From Spirodela intermedia (taxonomy: Eukaryota > Streptophyta > Magnoliopsida > Alismatales > Araceae), in the NCBI GenBank assembly GCA_902729315.2, contig LR746268.1, positions 2,225,501 to 2,289,500 of the forward strand: a stretch of 64,000 nt of DNA, written 5' to 3'. Each line of letters starts with the position of its first letter. Position 1 is the first letter of the stretch. The translations under genes and the position numbers were made by a program. The notes beneath the pieces were generated by a model. It worked only from the letters and a program-made list of their open reading frames with translations. It was not told the origin of the DNA and did no database searches. Of this stretch, positions 60,355-64,000 are shown piece after piece.

Positions 60355-61849
60355 ATGCCTGAGCCCAGTGGGTACTGCAATTCGAAGAAGACCGACGACG
60401 TCTGCGATGAAGCCTGCGGCGACGTCTGCGGCGATGTAACTATGCTCTCTGTCTCTCTCTCTCTCTCTATCTCTCTCTCCGTCTTCTTGGGAGAAATATC
60501 TGGGCCCGGTAGATCTGCTTCCTTGGATTGTTTCCGGGTTGCTGGGTCTCTTCCCCTCCGATTGGTGGCCGGATTTCTCGCCTGATCTTGGGGAGCCATT
60601 AGAGACGATTTCTCCCCGTTCTCTGCGTATTCGGGAGCTGCGAATCCCAATGCCTCCCTGGTTTCTGCTTGCTGGCATTGCGGCTATGGGTTTCTTGCCT
60701 TGATCTCGTCTTCTGATTCTGCGGATGTTTGCTTCTGCGCAGAGGTCGTCGAGGAAGGGAGGGATGAACATGACGAGGAGGCTGCGCTGTGTTCTTGGGG
60801 GATTCGATCTCCGCGCCATTCTTCTGCTTTTCGTCCTCGTCCCCACCTGCATCTTCGTCATCCATCTCCACGGCCATAAGGTCACTTTCTTCCTCCGCCC
60901 GCTCTGGCAGAAGCCCCCGAAGCCCTTCAACCAGATCCCCCACTACCACCACCCCAACGCCTCCATGGCCGAGCTCTGCAAGCTCCACGGGTGGGGCGTC
61001 AGAGAGACCCCCAGAAGGGTCTTCGACGCCGTCCTCTTCAACAACGAGCTCGATATCCTCGCCATCCGCTGGAATGAGCTCCTCCCCTACGTCTCGGAGT
61101 TCGTCCTCCTCGAGTCCAACTCCACCTTCACCGGCATAAAGAAGCCCCTCTTCTTCGCGCAGAACCGGGGGCGCTTCCAGTTCGTCGGGCCCCGGCTGAC
61201 CTACGGCACCGTCGCCGGCAGATTCGTGAAGGGCGAGAACCCGTTCGTGGAAGAATCCTACCAGCGGGTGGCGCTGGACCATCTCATCAAGATTGCCGGA
61301 ATCGCCGACGACGATCTTCTGATCATGTCCGACGCCGACGAGATCCCCAGCGGCCACACCATCAATCTCCTCCGCTGGTGCGATGAAATCCCTGAGAAGC
61401 TCCATCTCCAGCTCCGGAACTACCTCTACTCCTTCGAGTTCTTCCTGGACATGGAGAGCTGGAGAGCCTCCGTCCACCGGTACCGCTCCGGCGAGACCAG
61501 GTACGTCCATTTCCGGCAGAGCGACGAGCTCCTCGCCGACGCCGGCTGGCACTGCAGCTTCTGCTTCCGCCGCATCAGCGAGTTCGTCTTCAAGATGAAA
61601 GCTTACAGCCATGTTGATCGAGTTAAGTTTTCATATTACCTGGACCCTGGAAGGATTCAGAGGATCATCTGCCAGGGCCTGGACCTGTTCGACATGTTCC
61701 CCGAGGAGTACACCTTCAGGGAGATCATCAGCAAGCTCGGGCCGATCCCTCGGTCCTTCTCCGCGGTTCATCTCCCTGGTTATCTGATCCAGAACGTCGA
61801 CAAGTTCAGGTACCTGCTCCCTGGGAACTGCCAGAGGGAAGAAGGGTGA
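60355..61849 (+). CDS. GT17-family N-acetylglucosaminyltransferase-like protein
   Basis: This belongs to glycosyltransferase family 17, whose animal member MGAT3 adds the bisecting beta-1,4-GlcNAc to N-glycans. The acceptor of plant members is not settled. Exon 1 is 60355-60435 and exon 2 is 60743-61849, giving 395 residues. Exon 1 is a Cys-rich cytosolic leader (CNSKKTDDVC, CGDVCGD) conserved in plant homologues, and this decides the start over the internal ATG at 60764. Residues about 51-69 (ILLLFVLVPTCIFVI) form a type II Golgi anchor. The lumenal domain begins ELCKLHGWGVRE and includes FDAVLFNNELDILAIRW, FVLLESNSTFTG and RLTYGTVAGRF. It continues with IADDDLLIMSDADEIPS, with a DxD-type metal site D224-A-D226, then HLQLRNYLYSFEF and WHCSFCFRRISEFVFKMKAYSH. 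The length agrees with the family (about 390). The intron carries a CT run and a good GTAACT donor. Confidence 0.93.
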
Positions 61850-63040
61850 GATGGTCTGGGATTGGCGGCACCGCCGTCTGAAACCTGTGATTATTTATGG
61901 TAAAAGCTTGACGTTCTTGCCGATACAGAGGGAGTGCAAGAACAGCATCATCGACTGTGGGAAATGTTGCTTCCTACTCACTTGGAGAGCCGCCATTTGC
62001 TCTAGCGTTGACGCCCCCTCCCCGACCCTCCCCCCCCATTGTATCTATCTTCTCCATCCGCTTTCTCTTCTCCGATTGATTATATTGCCGAATTATTTTC
62101 ATGGGCTTGTGCCGTCGCATGCTCTGCAAGATGGGTTGCTCTTTCTTCCATCAAATCTTCTCCATAATATGTATCTATATTTATATAGATAGGTTCAGTG
62201 ATTTTTCAGAGGGTACTCGGTCTGATCCTGCATGGCTGTCGTTGACCATGAATAGAAGTCGTTTGAGATGAGAGATTGCTTCAAGTGGGTCGATCTCATA
62301 ATATGGTTCTGGTCAACCCCAATCGCATGGATTAGTTCAATCAAGATGGAAATAATCCAAGACAGAGCACGAAGATCGCGTAAAGATGGAAATAATCGCA
62401 ACTTTTCAGATGGTTACAGTTTGATATGAAGATTGGGGTCAACACCCCCCCCCCCCCCCCCCCATGGAGATAATCTGAGATCGGAGATCGCGTCTGGCGG
62501 GAGTCATCCCCCCATTTGATTTTGGTCAACACTTGTAGAAATTAACCAAGATTTTATACTCGTTGACCACAAATGGAACAACCCGGAATATCGGGTATCT
62601 CCACCCTACCCTAAGAAATATCAAATACCCGTAAACGCCGGAGCACGAAGAACAACGCTGCGGCGGTCCTCCAGTGGAGGACAGGAGGGGGGATGGGTGA
62701 CACGCTTCTTTTTCTGTTTTTGTAAGCTTGACAGCTGTAAAAGTCAACGCGCCAAGAAACGCCAGCTAGGTATCCTCTCTCTCTCTCTCTCATCTCTTCA
62801 TTCGTTCATATAATCTATCTGGTGTCTGGCCGTTAGCCATGTTCCTATCACCTTCTGGGTGACGCCCGGAAGGGAGGAGGAAGCGTATAACACTTGGAGC
62901 CAGCTTACGCATTCCTATTTAAAAAATAATCACAGTAATTTAAATGTATTATTAGGCCAGTTGGGTGGGTTTCCAAAGGATCAGTTGACCTCAATTACCT
63001 TCGAATTGATTATAAAACCAGAAGCTGAAGCTCGCTCCAA
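61850..63040. other. 3' flank of the GT17 gene and a poly-C tract
   Basis: The first few hundred bases should be the GT17 3' untranslated region. A run of 19 C is at 62445-62463, inside sequence with several GGTCAAC/GTTGACC motifs. A CT run is at about 62776-62791. No coding frame is supported. Confidence 0.5.
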
Positions 63041-63450
63041 TGCTGTTGACATACAGTCTGGTTTGATGTCTGAATTATCCAAAGTCAATCGTTGATTGAT
63101 GGATTTGACCCCGAGTAATTCTCCCAAAATGAGCCGTTGAAAGTACGCCCAGATTTCTGTATTCCCTAAAATCAATCGTTGACTGATGGGTTTGATCCCC
63201 AGTAATTCTCCCAAAATGAACCGTTGAAAGTTCGCCCAGATGCCGTTGTCATACATTCTGGTTTGATGTCTTAATTCCCCAAAGTCAATCGTTGATCGAT
63301 GAGTTTGATCCCCAGTAATTCTCCCAAAATGAGCCGTTGAAAGTTCTCCCAGATGCGGTTGACTTACAGTCTGGTTTGATGTCTGGATTCCCCAAAGTCA
63401 ATCGTTGACTGATGGATTTGATCCCCAGTAATTCTCCCAAATGCCCTAAA
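63041..63450. repeat. Four-copy ~112-bp tandem repeat with paired TTGAC cores
   Basis: The landmark AA(A/G)TCAATCGTTGA recurs at 63081, 63169, 63281 and 63394. Each copy also has CCCAGTAATTCTCCCAAA or a variant, and most have AATGAGCCGTTGAAAGT and TCTGGTTTGATGTCT. Copy 2 lacks about 24 bases, giving an 88-base spacing where the others are 112-113. Confidence 0.9.
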
Positions 63451-64000
63451 TTTGTCTGAGAAATCGAATGAACCATATGTGGTCCTAGTTACCTCTTTTG
63501 GGGGATGCTGACTCAAGGAAGCGAGAGCGAGCGAGCGAGAGAGAGAGAGAGAGAGAGGGAGAGAGAACTTCTTGAATTCTATAGCTTGGAGGGCAAGAAA
63601 GAAAGGTTCTGGCAATGTCGGAGGGTATCCGAGGCTGAAAACGTTTGACGATAATACCCTCAGGACGAGGCACGTGGCATGATCTCTTGAGATGTCAGGT
63701 GGCTTCCGACCAGAGGCGGAAGCGCCGCCAGGGAGTTACGCTGACCAGGTGGGGTCCCGAGCCTCCAGGCTCGGATGAATGTTCCATCAAAACGCCATCG
63801 GCTCCGGAGATCACGGAGGCTCGGGTGAAGACCAGCTCGGCTTCGGGTATCCGAGGCTACTCAAACGGCCTCCGAAGCTGTGTACTGTCTCGTTTCCCGC
63901 GCAAGGATTACTTCGCAAGGTAGAGAAGGCCGGCTCTGCTCACTCTCCTTCTTCTTATTACTGCTGCTGGTGGCCGTGGTCGGGGTGGAGATCATTCGTT
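63451..64000. other. Right edge: GA repeat and GC-rich DNA, no gene recognised
   Basis: A GA run lies at 63519-63567. From about 63690 the DNA is GC-rich, with a perfect inverted repeat CCGAGCCT-CC-AGGCTCGG at 63757-63774. An open frame at 63645-63923 (+) has no recognisable protein. The sequence may be the promoter side of a gene beyond the window. Confidence 0.35.

Noticed and set aside
60599-61612. Long minus-strand open frame (337 codons) opposite the GT17 gene
   Set aside because: It mirrors GC-rich codons of a well-supported gene, has Glu/Val/Gly-rich text and no recognisable domain.
1-64000. tRNA genes, rRNA, CRISPR arrays, bacterial operons
   Set aside because: I looked for tRNA T-loop (GGTTCRANNCC) signatures and regular spacer-repeat arrays and saw none with a matching structure; the DNA is plant nuclear.

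Overview
The window is nuclear DNA of a flowering plant. The genes have many GT-AG introns, the encoded proteins are plant families (a chloroplast sensor kinase, organellar PPR proteins, a DUF707 protein, a plant GT17 glycosyltransferase), and a plant-type Ty3/Gypsy retrotransposon is present. Several genes have very GC-rich first exons in an AT-rich background, which suggests a monocot. That is an inference and I cannot name the species.

Layout from left to right. (1) 588-14738 (+): SGF29, the histone-reading subunit of the SAGA acetyltransferase complex, nine exons including a 14-nt microexon; intron 8 carries a four-copy ~131-bp tandem repeat. (2) 15918-24542 (-): CSK, chloroplast sensor kinase, nine exons, convergent with SGF29; the phospho-accepting His is replaced by Glu. 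(3) 29200(start uncertain)-35743 (+): a DUF707 protein with one N-terminal membrane segment, thirteen coding exons, one GC-AG intron and one intron that is almost wholly polypyrimidine. (4) 36764-40467 (-): a TruB-family pseudouridine synthase with an organelle-type N-terminus, nine exons. (5) 40468-45712: gene-poor DNA with long microsatellites. (6) 45713-47578 (-): an intronless P-class PPR protein that I match to BIR6 (mitochondrial nad7 intron splicing). (7) 47796-54840 (-): a second PPR gene (PLS/E class), now a pseudogene split in two by a decayed Ty3/Gypsy element at 49090-54321. (8) 54850-58900: AT-rich DNA with one small candidate gene (57050-57385). (9) 60355-61849 (+): a GT17 N-acetylglucosaminyltransferase-like type II membrane protein, two coding exons, preceded by a three-copy repeat. 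(10) 61850-64000: downstream DNA with a poly-C tract and a four-copy repeat array rich in paired TTGAC cores.

The genes do not form a pathway; they are ordinary housekeeping and organelle-biogenesis genes, three of them with products predicted for plastid or mitochondrion. All splice sites were assigned by reading frame, splice consensus and remembered family proteins; no transcript or database search was available. I found no convincing previously undescribed system. The most informative structure is the PPR gene broken by the retrotransposon, whose two halves have decayed very unequally.
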